Source: Phoronis australis (lineage: Eukaryota; Phoronida; Phoronidae). Taken from it: a stretch of DNA of 64,000 nucleotides. The translations under genes were made by a program, and so were the position numbers. The notes beneath the pieces are model-generated. The model did not search any database. It worked only from the letters and a program-made list of their open reading frames with translations, and was not told where the DNA came from. The stretch covers positions 122,989-186,988 of the forward strand of contig NMRA01000377.1 of assembly GCA_002633005.1 (NCBI GenBank). Reading direction: 5' to 3'. Positions 22,937-34,300 of this stretch are shown here, one piece after another; positions within the stretch are counted from its first letter, which is position 1, and every line of letters starts with the position of its first letter.

Positions 22937-23500
22937 CTACATGTGGTGATTGGAAGAAGGCTGGTTGTGACGATGACGGCGAGTATTTTCTTGACACCTG
23001 GTCCCAGGAAGAGGGTTTAACGAGGTTCAGAGTTGAATGCAAAATGTGAATACACCCGTGACCCCACTGAAGACACCGAGACCATATTCCACCACGACAG
23101 GGAAGAGAAAACAGACGCTGGAAGCTGCGAATGTCATCTATGCTGTGTTTTTCATGTTCAGTATTCGCACTCCAGCGAACAAATAATGAACGTGATTGAA
23201 AATTCTCAGCACTGCACTCAATTCCTTTTGCATGAATGCCATGGCTCTACCATAGGTGGATTTTACTCTCGTCACGATGGCATTTTGCAAGACTACTGGG
23301 CTGGAGCGACACCTGGTAGCGGGAGCTGTGCTTGCGCAATGAACAACACCTGCATGAATAATTTACGGTGCAATTGTGAAAATAGTCAAAGTGTGTGGAC
23401 ATCTGACTCTGGATTCATTACAGATAAGACTATCCTTCCTGTTTCAAAATTGGCGTTTGGAGACTTGGGGGATATTAGTGAAATGGGGTATTTTAAGTGA
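22937..23500 (+). CDS. Secreted PAN/fibrinogen-like protein, exon 2 (frameshifted)
   Basis: After the acceptor ctctag the frame reads A-TCGDWKKAGC ... FRVECKM and stops at 23047. The next frame continues from the same point, KCEYTRDPTEDTETIFHHD, to 23500, so one extra A in the run at 23041-23044 breaks the reading. The continued part has landmarks of the fibrinogen-like domain of contactin-associated proteins and coral matrix proteins: IENSQHC, DYWAGATPGSGSCAC, CNCENSQSVWTSDSGF, LPVSKLAFGD. The family usually ends YxLGPLxCxG; here the frame reads GYFK-TGA-PHKCYG-TGA, so an early TGA removes six residues. Either this is a decaying gene or the extra A is a sequence error. Confidence 0.7.
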
Positions 23501-24641
23501 CCTCATAAATGTTATGGCTGAAGAATAACATTAGGTTCACTAATGACACTAAGGGAATTAAATTTTGCAACACACTTTTTAGAATTACTACTACTGCAAA
23601 AACAACTGCTATTACTGCTACTGCTGCTACTACCAGATACCACCACTACCCCACAACTGCTGTGCCACTGATTGTGCAGGACATCCCGACTGAGGTTAAC
23701 CCACCAGCCTAGCTGTACAGAACGTGTCGACTGACATGGTTAATTACTATAACTAGTAAGTCACATACAAAGCGCACATGCGTCACTTTCGTGTCAAAAA
23801 TAATCTAATGCTGGAACCCCGTTGTTGAAACAAAAACTGCGAACAATATTTCGGACGCAGTCATTGATATGCGACTTTCATCGATATCACCACTAGATCG
23901 TCGCAATCGGGAAATCCGAAATTTATCAAGTGATAGCCTTGTCGAAATTGTTCGCAGCATGACTTATGAATCACCTGTGATTGCTAATGCACTAAGAACA
24001 GCCGGAAAACACGTGCTTTCGTAACACCACCAGGTGCGGTTACCAAATCCAGTGCCCATTCATTGCGACTTGGCTCCACCCCGACAGGAGAATTGTCGTA
24101 TTGACCGTTTGTAATACGTTCGAAGAATACGTGGCAAAATGTGTAGGCCTATAGCATTTGTCATTTGACAATTTTTAAACCACCCTTTGCCTTTGAAATA
24201 TGTATTATTAAATGTGCTTAGCACCAGTCTATCGATCGTTTATATCCATAGCTTGCCGTTTTTGCGAGATACTTCCAAAAACAATCCTGCGGGAATCGAT
24301 GCGCGAGCTTCAGAGCTACCCAGGTTAAAAGAAAAATCTTTTCTATACTAGCAAACGCTTCTTGAGCCTACTTCGCTGCAAATTGTACGCAGAGTACTGC
24401 GCGGCTCAAATATTGCTTTTCTTTTCCCCTTTACGAACGCCATGTAAATGTACTGGCCAACGTTGCCAGTGCCGTCTTTCCTGCAAAAAGTATGGAGAGC
24501 ACTGAGCGGCAATACTGCTTTTCTTTTCCCACATACGAACGCGACGTAAATTTTCATTTACACCCAGATGTAGATTTGCGTATGGTGCATGTGTACGTAC
24601 GGGTGTAAAAATGCTACTTACAATTAAACTGGGCAACAGAC
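23501..24641. other. Intergenic with a direct repeat and an unassigned open stretch
   Basis: Low-complexity ACT/GCT triplets at 23585-23660. A plus-strand open stretch at 23814-24024 (about 70 codons, includes MRLSSISPLDRRNREIRNL) looks protein-like but is not recognised and has no clear splice signals. A direct repeat (24368-24450 and 24481-24560) shares 'ttgcttttcttttccc' and 'acgaacgc'. Confidence 0.4.
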
Positions 24642-24643
24642 AT

Positions 24644-24745
24644 GGTTCTGTTTAACAGTTATTGTGAGTAACTTACGTAATTGGTTACGAGTCAATTCAG
24701 TATCAATATGCAGCTTGTTACTCACGATCACTGTTAAACAGAACC
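24644..24745. repeat. Inverted duplication at the 5' edge of the Penelope-like element
   Basis: Left arm GGTTCTGTTTAACAGT-tatt-GTGAGTAAC (24644-24672) pairs with right arm GTTACTCAC-gatc-ACTGTTAAACAGAACC (24717-24745); only the central four bases are unpaired. The loop is 44 nt. The right arm is part of the element's coding sequence, so the left arm is an inverted copy of element DNA. Confidence 0.85.
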
Positions 24746-25970
24746 ATTTTCTGTTTGATGATAACTTTTGTGATCAGATTGACGTAGTAGCCATGGGTTC
24801 ACCCTTGGGACCAGTGATAGCTAATATTTTCATGTGCAATCTCGAGACTGAGGCTCTGGCTAGTTGTCCACCGAATTGTAAACCACAATTTTATCTTAGG
24901 TCAATGTGGACGATACGTTTGTTGTGTTTTCGTCCAAGAGCTCAGTCAACACCTTTTTTAATTACACGAGCAATATGCATCCGTCCATCAACTTCACCAT
25001 TGAATCTGAGCGCGAGTTGTGTTTACCTTTTCTAGATGTCTTGGTTAAACGTGAGAATAGCACCATTGTTACATCTGTGTATCGTAAGCCCAGTTTTTCT
25101 GGGCTTTATATCTTAAATTTGATGGTTTTGTGCCTAGTATCCAGTACAAGAAAGGTCTAGTCAATTGCTTGTTACAACGTGCCTGGAGAATCTGCTCCAC
25201 CAATTTAAATTTTGATGGTGACTTAGCTATGATTTTCCAATTATTGCGTGCCAATGGTTACCCTCTGAATTTTCTGCGGAATAGCTGTAAAAGGCACTTT
25301 CGTTCAAAAATGAATGAGGCAGATAAGGTAGCTGTTATTGGACCCGAGAAAAAGAAAGTTTTCTTTTCTGTTGGTTACACCGGGCCAAGTAGTATAAAAT
25401 TGAAACGTCAATTATCTCGCCTTATTCATTGCATAGATCCAGCAGTTGAACTGATAGTTGTTTTCAAACCCCTTCGGAAACTTTCCAATATGCTGTGTAA
25501 ACTGAAGTCACCCATCCCGTAATTGAACAAGAGCAATGTTGTGTACAAGGTTGAATGTGACAACTGTAAGGAATTCTATGTAGGACTCACACAGAGACGC
25601 CAGCTGTGACAGGTTGAAAGAACATCAAACCTCAGAGAAAAGTAACATATATAGGCATTGTATTAGCTATAATCACCAAGCCAACTCTGTTAGTATTATC
25701 TGCAGAGAACCTAATAAGGAGTTACTGTTACATTAAAGAGTCATTGGCCATTCAGAACCAGCATGCCACTGATTCTCTGAATAACATGCAGAGCTCAGTG
25801 ACCCTGCAACTATGGTGATGACCAGCTACTGACTATATTCTATATATCTCTCACTTCACTTTATGGATGTTACCGGAGTCGTTTGTTGGCACTTGTTGTC
25901 CTAAATTGTTATAAATATGATCCTGATGATGTCTAATGAAAAGATGAAACGTTGAATTGAACATGAACTT
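24664..25970 (+). mobile_element. Penelope-like retroelement, 5'-truncated and decayed
   Basis: Reverse-transcriptase landmarks in order: QIDVVAMGSPLGPVIANIFM, then after a frameshift near 24900 VDDTFVVF, LCLPFLDVLV and SVYRKPSFSGLY, then after another near 25130 a segment ending in QLLRANGYP. A GIY-YIG-type endonuclease start follows, NVVYKVECDNCKEFYVG, after an in-frame TAA at 25520, with a further frameshift before RLKEHQ. RT plus GIY-YIG in this order identifies a Penelope-like element. It is not functional. Upstream RT sequence is missing and the 5' edge is an inverted duplication. The 3' limit is an estimate. Confidence 0.85.
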
Positions 25971-27105
25971 TTTTATTTGTGTGGCGATCGTCCGGTTTTT
26001 AATTTTATTGTGTCCAAAAACTGATTTAATTATCTTCTTAAAGATTCAAACTTTGTGAAACAAGTAAAACACGCAACAGAAGTCACAAAGAGATAGTATG
26101 ATACCACCCCCCCATTTACGGGAGGGACACCATGCGCACGGACCGCGTGGCTGCACTAAAAGCGGCCATTTGAACTTCATTGCCTTTGTCACTTTTACGA
26201 ACCCAAGTTATCACGAGAGTGTGCAGCATAAGGTAAAATTTTGAGAACAGCGTTCAAATTGTCAAGACCTGCTTACAAAAAAGGTCACGGCGTTCGTTAA
26301 AAAGAATTATCACGATGGTTTGCTAATACGAGTAAAACGACAGCTTGAGAGAAAACTTGACCAAGTTCATGAGAACGGCCGCGAGCAAGATTGTCCGTCC
26401 ACCTGCGTTTGACGCGTCTCGACCAATAGACCGACAGAATTCGGAAGTTATTGGGGTGACGAGCAAGTCATCCTATACTTAGTGTAAAACTGTGTTTTGA
26501 ACTAAACGGCAATACAACCGCCACTTTACATTCAAAAAGCAAGCCTATCTGGATTTAGAACACTTACGGCAATAAAATTGGTATCAGCTTGCTCCGGAAC
26601 TGACAATTTGTTACTCGTTGAGACCATACCGTACTGAAAATGACATGCCTACGAAGCCAAATTGTTGAGACTGGTCTCAAATAACGACTTGTCGGTTATT
26701 TGGAAGCCCCGAGATCATCTCCAATTCGACTAATGAAGCAACAATACACACTTTTTGGTTTCAACTTTTCAAAAACCCCTTGAGCCCAGATTCGCACCGC
26801 ATATTGTAACTTTGTATGTGTACTGGCAAACATAAATCAATCAGCGTCTTACCAGTGGTGTGAATCAACTCATTTTGTGGTTTTATTTTTCGTTTGAATT
26901 TTGAAATTTTTGTTCTTAAGCGTGATTCACTACCTAGCCCCACTAGACACCCATCATGTCCAGTTAGATCAAAGTAGCTCTCCATTTCACATTTCAGAAT
27001 TAAAAACTTACGAAATGTTTCTAGCTTAGTTACCTTTTTCTATTGAGGCACACATTTAATCTGGTGAAAGTTAAGGGAAGAATTTCTTTAATGACCAAAA
27101 ATAAA
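25971..27105. other. Intergenic, nothing recognised
   Basis: No gene-like open frame or clear repeat. It lies between the retroelement and the presumed 3' end of the PLAT gene. Confidence 0.5.
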
Positions 27106-28256
27106 TTTATTATTATTTAATAACTTCTTGTTTACACCTCTCATACTACAAGCACTTTTCCCTGACACAAACGCAATGATAGCTTCACTCAACCTCATGT
27201 TAAATATCAATACCTGGTAGATAAAAACATGCAGCTGGATAAAAGACTTGTTATTGCACAACCAAAAGCAAAGAGACAGGAAATGAGACATCTGCACTGA
27301 TTCAACCCCACATCAACAAAATGGAATGGTAACCAAATCATTGATAAAACTCAGACTCGTGTTATTTTAAACGAATAAAAATGAACAGAATAGGACAGAC
27401 GGGTGTAAATGACCAATAAATATATTAAATACCACTTAAGTAGCTAAATTAAATCGAAATCCATTGTTTTAAATAAATTTAAAAAAATAAACTGTGGCAC
27501 ATTTCTTTTTTACCTAGAAACAAATTCAAAGGAATGAATACCCAACGCATATATACAAAGCAATCCGGATTTTAGTTAAAAAATGGTACGTAGTGGCTGA
27601 GAAAAATTACGTTACTGGCCACGAATAAAACATACCCTGGACATTTAGAAGACAATAAGAACTCGCTCCACACTTCCAGGTCGCTCTCACCGCCACCTAT
27701 TGTATAGCACTGGACACTACATTGCCTTCAGTGTCAAAACTTAACAATAAGGAAAATAAACTTTATACTATACATGAATCCAACTCATTAACAAAAATGG
27801 CAGTGTAGCATGGAATGTTCACAGTAATTATACAGATTTGTCGATCTGTTGAAGTTGGTAATTATAACTCAATTTAAATAAAAATCTGTAGGACCTCAAA
27901 TTAAGATCAAGAAGTTTGTATTGACCCTTGGATTGTAAACAGGGATCAAATATTGCATGTTCCTACCATAGTCAAATTTCACTCACATTGCTAAAGAAAG
28001 ACATAATCCATTAATCTTCCGATACCCTGTCCCAATGTAAGCATTTTTGAATTTTTTAATTGTGGAGGGTACTACCAACTGCCCCTTTACCAAAAATTTC
28101 GAAATTTTGAATTTCAAGTTTTCAAACACCATCTCAGGCATCATCGTCAATATGTTTTTTCTTCTTCTATTCGTCATCGTCGTCGTCATCATCATCTTCA
28201 TTGTCATTTTTGTTTGAGTTGTTTTGGTTTTGGCCTTCACCATCCAGTTTGTCCTC
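27106..28256 (-). other. Presumed 3' UTR of the PLAT gene
   Basis: Downstream of the stop at 28257. A minus-strand AATAAA at 27106-27111 is one candidate poly(A) signal, but others exist. Just after the stop the same frame stays open for 28 codons and is strongly acidic (DNEDDDDDDDE). Confidence 0.35.
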
Positions 28257-28311
28257 TTACAGTGTGTATTCTCTCTGTGTAGAAGTAGCATCTTCGTCCT
28301 TATTCTGGTTC
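28257..28311 (-). CDS. LOXHD1-like: PLAT gene exon 38: C-terminal exon
   Basis: Acceptor gcttgcag; joins exon 37 in phase 2 and adds QNQNKDEDATSTQREYTL before TAA. The frame after the TAA stays open and acidic for 28 codons (see findings), so the true C terminus is slightly uncertain. Confidence 0.65.
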
Positions 28312-31300
28312 CTGCAAGCCAGAATCAACTTTCAAAATAGTAACAGCACAGTGATTTTACATTAAGTTTTAGGAGTGGTATGCTGTACTTAATTGCTAAC
28401 AAAACATTAACATTAAAGTGGCTGGAAGCCTGCCTTCCATTACATAAACGTAATTTAGACCACATAACGTTACAAAGTTGGTCTCACATTGTTCCTGTGA
28501 GTAAAATAGTTGCCATGTTTGGGCTTGTAAAGAACTCGCAGCTTGTTATCGCTCAAGATCGGGCTCTCTAAGTTGGCTTGTCACGGATCATCTTGAGGAA
28601 TATCAAATGGCCAGTCCTTTACTTAAGTAAGGAACAACTTGAAACCACTTTTATCGGTATGAGCTCGATATCAAAATTTAGTTTCTTCGACGTGAAAATG
28701 AGTCATTTAAATGTAATCCAATTACCAAGTTTACTGCAAAGGTTCCAAATGCAAGCTATGTTCCTCATTCACAATTGATAACACAGCAATATGTCAATAC
28801 ACTGACAATAAATAAAAACATTTTGGGAAGCCTGAATGTGTTGTCACTCTTTCCCACAAGGGGGAGTATAGTTCTATATGGACTTGTTCGATCAAGTACA
28901 GGTGAACACTTCCCAACTCTTTAGGAGCCAATTCAAAACTAACCGACCCACCCCAGTAGTTAAACACAGACCAGACCCACATAACCGCATTACATTAAGA
29001 TGACGGGCAACTTCAAAATTAGTGTTGATTTGTCTCGCAAAAATTTAGTTTATTTTACAAACAAGACCTGGTGCTAATAGTCATAACGCTTTTTTCCACT
29101 ATGCCAGATCAAGTTCAACCACAATGGGGAACTCCAAATTCACTAGGTGTCTCAAGTGAAGAAGGTGACGTAAATCACACAAATACCTCCATGCTGATGA
29201 ACTGCTTTCTCAAGCTATTCACGTGTCAGAAAGAACAATCTTAGCTTATTAGCGCCACCTAGAGAACACTGAGTTGCCTATTCATTCCATGAAAACTTAC
29301 TGATCATAATTAAAGATGTATTCTGTCTTGGTCTCCTCAGATTTGCCATCATCACCTTCAGTATCACCATTGGTATTTGATTGGCTATTGTCTGTTATCT
29401 CCTTGACGATGACCTTTTCAGGGAACCAATCGGATCCTGGACCACTTTCAGCATGACCAATGGCTACTTTCATTAGGGCACCAAGGTCGACAGCCTCAAC
29501 AGTAAAAGTATCAACCTAAAGTAAAAAAAAAACAAAAATAACAATCACTATAATTTCTGGAATTATAATTACAGATACAATTAGTTAATTACGTAACATC
29601 TAAGTCGAAAAAGAACAAATTGTATTGAAGAATACATTTTTGAAAAATCTAACTGTTGATTTTGAGAGCAAATTAGCTTCCAAACAAAGTTAGCACCTAT
29701 TCAAGCCTCTGTGAACACCATTTACTATGAAAAACATCCCCTAAAGTTGTTTAACTGTAAGACCCATAAACACTATTTGACAACAAGCTTATATTAGCTG
29801 CCATAGTGCAGTGAACACGTATTGTTTCTTGATGAAGTCTATGTTAGACCATTTTTATTCTCACAACTTCAAGCCCATGTTTACATCTTGATGAAATGGG
29901 TTGGGGACCTGAGGAAATGGGCAGCACTGGCCACCAAAACATGGATTTTTAAGGTTTGGAAGGGTTAACTATTCCCAATAGTGGCTTAGAATTTTGGACA
30001 TGTAAGGTCAGTGACTGTCACTTCTTTGTGAACCATGCTTGTAGTCATACAACTGTCCAGCTGGCTTTTGAAAGTAAACACAGCTTAACAACAGGTTTAT
30101 GGTTCTGGCTCAGAGGATAATTGTTTTATTACTCCCTATGTGTTTTGAATAGCCAAGCCCCAGATGTACCTCAAAAGTGCCATCTAGATTAGACTGTGCA
30201 ATGCTCATTATGTTCCCACTCATTTTTTCCCATTTTAAAGACCATGTTGAGTTCTACTTTGGTGTGATGTGATACTAATGCTCAGATGCATGACATCAAT
30301 CAACATTGTCTGTATTATGCTTTTTTGTTAAACGAATATTTCATTTTTACAATAATTATTGAAAAAAACGGTTCTTTTCTGTGACTGGAATAAACTGATA
30401 CACAACTATTATGAGGCCAGTCGCACAAGGGGAATCGAAGTTAATTATATTTTGTATTTAGAACTAAGCCATGCAGGAGTCTTAAAAATATAAATACGAT
30501 GCTCCTTGTCTTCAGGATAAAACTAGGGGCCCTCTTGGAATGCAGTGCTATCACTGAAAAGGCCACCCTCATTTTAAATATCACAATAACTAAATAAATA
30601 ATAAACATAAAATCATCTGCGTAGTCATGTCTATTTGATAAGACGGGGATATTAAGAATTACACATTCAATATTTCCATTTGATTCAAAGACTTGCCTTT
30701 CCAGATTCAAACTTGTTCCCCTCTTGACTTTTGAGCAGTCCCCTTCGACCAGAGTCACCTTTATCGCCATGAAGAACAGCATAAACACTGGTAGCAGAGC
30801 TGTCACCAGGATTTGCACCAGAATGTATCTCCACTAAATACTTGGTAACTGAAAAACATGGAATAAAAGAAAAATTAATAAATACATGAATATCCAAAAT
30901 TAATTTAACTTACACATGTGCCATGTGCTCTGCTGTTCTAAGCCTTGTAGTACCATGAACCAGATATTAAACAAACAACTGATGCAAATTTTAGCAGGCA
31001 AAATCCAGGAATATGGGTTAGTTTCAACATTTATTTTCTTACATCTTCAGCCAAAGGTCTGACCTGACACCTAAATCATCATGATTATTTTATTCAAATC
31101 ATATTTATGTAATGTATGTATCACACTTGCATGAAATATAGTTTATGATTGTTGTGTTTATGTCTTTCCAGGCCATCACCTGCTTGTGGGTAGATACTTT
31201 ATACTGCATTGTATTTTGTATGATATGAATTCACATGAGACTTAATGATAAATGACAAGTCACAGTCCTTCATAGCACCATCCACGGAAAACCTCTGCCA

Positions 31301-34300
31301 TTGCTAGTGATAAGAAACCATCATAATTAATGTGATTGATGATGAAACATGAATTAAAAATTATATCAACCAATAATAGTCTTGTCAACACAAGAATGCG
31401 CATACAAATGGTTGATGAGATTCATATAGAAAATCTCTTATCGTGATAACTGCCAGTGTATACAGCTACCAAAATTTAAGTTCTTCTGACCATTGAGTCA
31501 GATATATGTTTTAGGCCACTCAAGACACTTACAGAGGTCATGGACTTTGAGTACCAGTTTGATACCCATTATTTAGTGGAGGAAATTGGTTCTCAAAGCC
31601 TGCAGACCTTGTAACTGAACATTACCATATATACCTGGTGACGCTTCACTATCGGGCCACACAGCAGGCAATTCCCGCACTGTAGAGCCATCATCCACAG
31701 TAGCGTCCAGCCAACGGCTGACAGGAAACATCAGCTCTGCTCCACAGGAAAGGTCAGTCAGTTTAAGGTGGTCAACATGCCAGCCAGCACCCTCGCCATT
31801 GTTGTCGTGTTCTAGACGGATCTTCCTTATCTTTCCAACTGCGCCTGGGTCAAGTTTGATCTGAAAATTTCAATTATACAAACTGCATTAAGATCTGATG
31901 GTTTTAAGCTGACAGAAATCATTTTCAGTAAAAATAATCACAAAATCATGCAAATCGATGAACTTCATTTGAAAGTTTCGCTTTCTCCACTGAATAATGG
32001 GTTCTCAAAATACAGGACTCCTGTAATTGTCCAGTGCCAAAGACAGAATACTTAACTTTATCCGAAGATTTCAGTGAAAATTACCATGCATACAGAAGGC
32101 ACTCGATTGCCCAATTTCCAATTGAGACTATTAATAAACAAATAAAAAGTTTGCAACAAGATGTAATCCACAATGGCACAAAGGCACAATTCTTTTGAAT
32201 AACTTTTTGCTATGGTTAAAATTAGTGTTGTCTTCAGTAATTTTCAGCATATTACAGTCACTTACACAGAACTCGTCCACAGATCCACTTTCAAACTCGC
32301 CACTAGAGGGCGAGCCGAGAGGAATAGCTCCCGAGTCACCGTACTCGCCAAACACAGTCAGTGACACTTGGGCATCGGTACCGCCATTCTCAACATCTGA
32401 TGATGTCACAACAGTTACCAGCCATTCACCTTCCTGTGCTCTTAACAACTCCCTTTCTAATATCACATCTTCGTCAACATTATCCTCGGGTTTCAGACCA
32501 AACCAGTTCTTACAAATGAATATGCATTCCATTGAGTTTTCCATCGAGTCATTGATCAAAACTTTATCTAAAAGCCATTCGTCACAATCCTCTGCAGTTC
32601 CCTCAATGCCAACAGTCACACTCTTCACGTCCTCAACATAAACAGACCTCAGTTTAAAGACATCCATCTGTCCAGCACTAAACTTTGTGGCATTCTGCGA
32701 TTTTGTCAACATCCGTTTACCAGTAGATCCCATGGAGCCATTGACAGTGATGAACACATCTCTGCCTGTGCTCGCGCGATCTCCTTTACCGGTGAAAACT
32801 GACACCTGGTAATCGACAACTGGAAGCACTTCGACCGCTGGCCATATTGCTGGAAATTCAAAAATTCCATCACTGTCTGCACTCAAGGACACCTCAAAAT
32901 CATCGTCGTGAACAAACTCATCGTGTGTGGTTTCATCTCGGAATACTAGTTTATCAAATTTCACCACTACTGGCTCGGAATCTTTCTCCGTCTTCTCAAC
33001 TGATAGCCTCACTTTGAAGACGTCGCCTATTTCAGGATCAACCTTCACATTGTATCTACACTCTCTCTTATCAGCAAACACGCTGCTATCACTGGCTTCA
33101 TCTGCTCGCAGAGGCAGAGGCTCACTCTCAGAGTTGACACCACAAAGAGTCACCGTCAGTGGAACGCTTACTGGAACCTCCTGCTCCTCTGACAACACTA
33201 CTTCGATGGACCATACACCATCTGAAAAATTAAACTTCAAATTACACTTAACAGAAATTGACCGATTGTGCATATGGTCAAAGCATTACATGAGTATCGA
33301 TACCGTATTTTTAACAAAATTTATCATTTGTTTTTCCTTTTCAGTGCAAAAGTGCCCAATTATATAAAAATTCTTCAGGATAATTTATTCGGACGTTTAG
33401 TGATGTGTCATGGCCGTCGATGATGTAATTTGGACCCGGAAATAAGAACAGACGTGTCGTCACACTGGGTCCAAAACACCATAATGACAACAAAATGACA
33501 TCATGCTAAGCATTCCTATTGCACTGAAAATTGAAGAGAGTTACTGTCATTAGATGACCATACATTATGTATTTAGTATACCTTCATGTTCATTGCTTGT
33601 ATTTGATACCACATAACGAACTGGTCGTCTTTTGTAATACATCATTTTAAAATAACCTTGGATACAAATTCACCTTTCTATTTAAATGTACACATTAGGA
33701 AACTAAAATCGAAACAAAATGCTTAGTTTGCTCAAAACTAATTCCATGACATTAAATTTGAGGTCTTTGTAACTGAATAATTTACTCTTACCTGATTTTG
33801 CAACATCTGGACACTGGTCAAGGGGTTTCGCCACTTCAGACCTCGTTGTTTTGCTTAGAGGTATTGCACACTGTGTACCATTGACCTTCAAAGCCTTGTC
33901 AAGGTCAAAGACGAAACTCTTGTTTCCGTACTCTCCCTCGGTTACAACTATTTTTGATACATTTTGGAGTTCAGCGGATGACTTGTTTAAGGCGAGTTTT
34001 CGTAGATTACCCAAAGAGACAGCTTCCAATAAGAATATCTGAAATCAAGAAGAAGGTATTAACAAACATCTAGTTCTTCATGCCGAATTTCATGACCCAA
34101 ACAAAGTTAAAAGATTACTACTTCCAGATGTCAAACTTTGAATTATAACGACACAAACAACAAATTAAACTCAAAGCATCTCATTTGCATCTTAGAAAGA
34201 CAAAAACTGAAATAGGCAGACGAAACACAAACTAAAAACATCCTAAACACATACCTTCAAGTTTTCAGCAGAGTCAGTATCAGAAGATTCATTGCCCTCA

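Noticed and set aside
27983-28291. Open frame of 102 codons with basic N terminus over the PLAT 3' end
   Set aside because: Out of frame with the spliced PLAT exon and without family likeness; the splice-consistent frame gives the C-terminal exon.
33425-33480. Short inverted words TTTGGACCC / GGGTCCAAA
   Set aside because: Too short and isolated to call a mobile element or functional hairpin.
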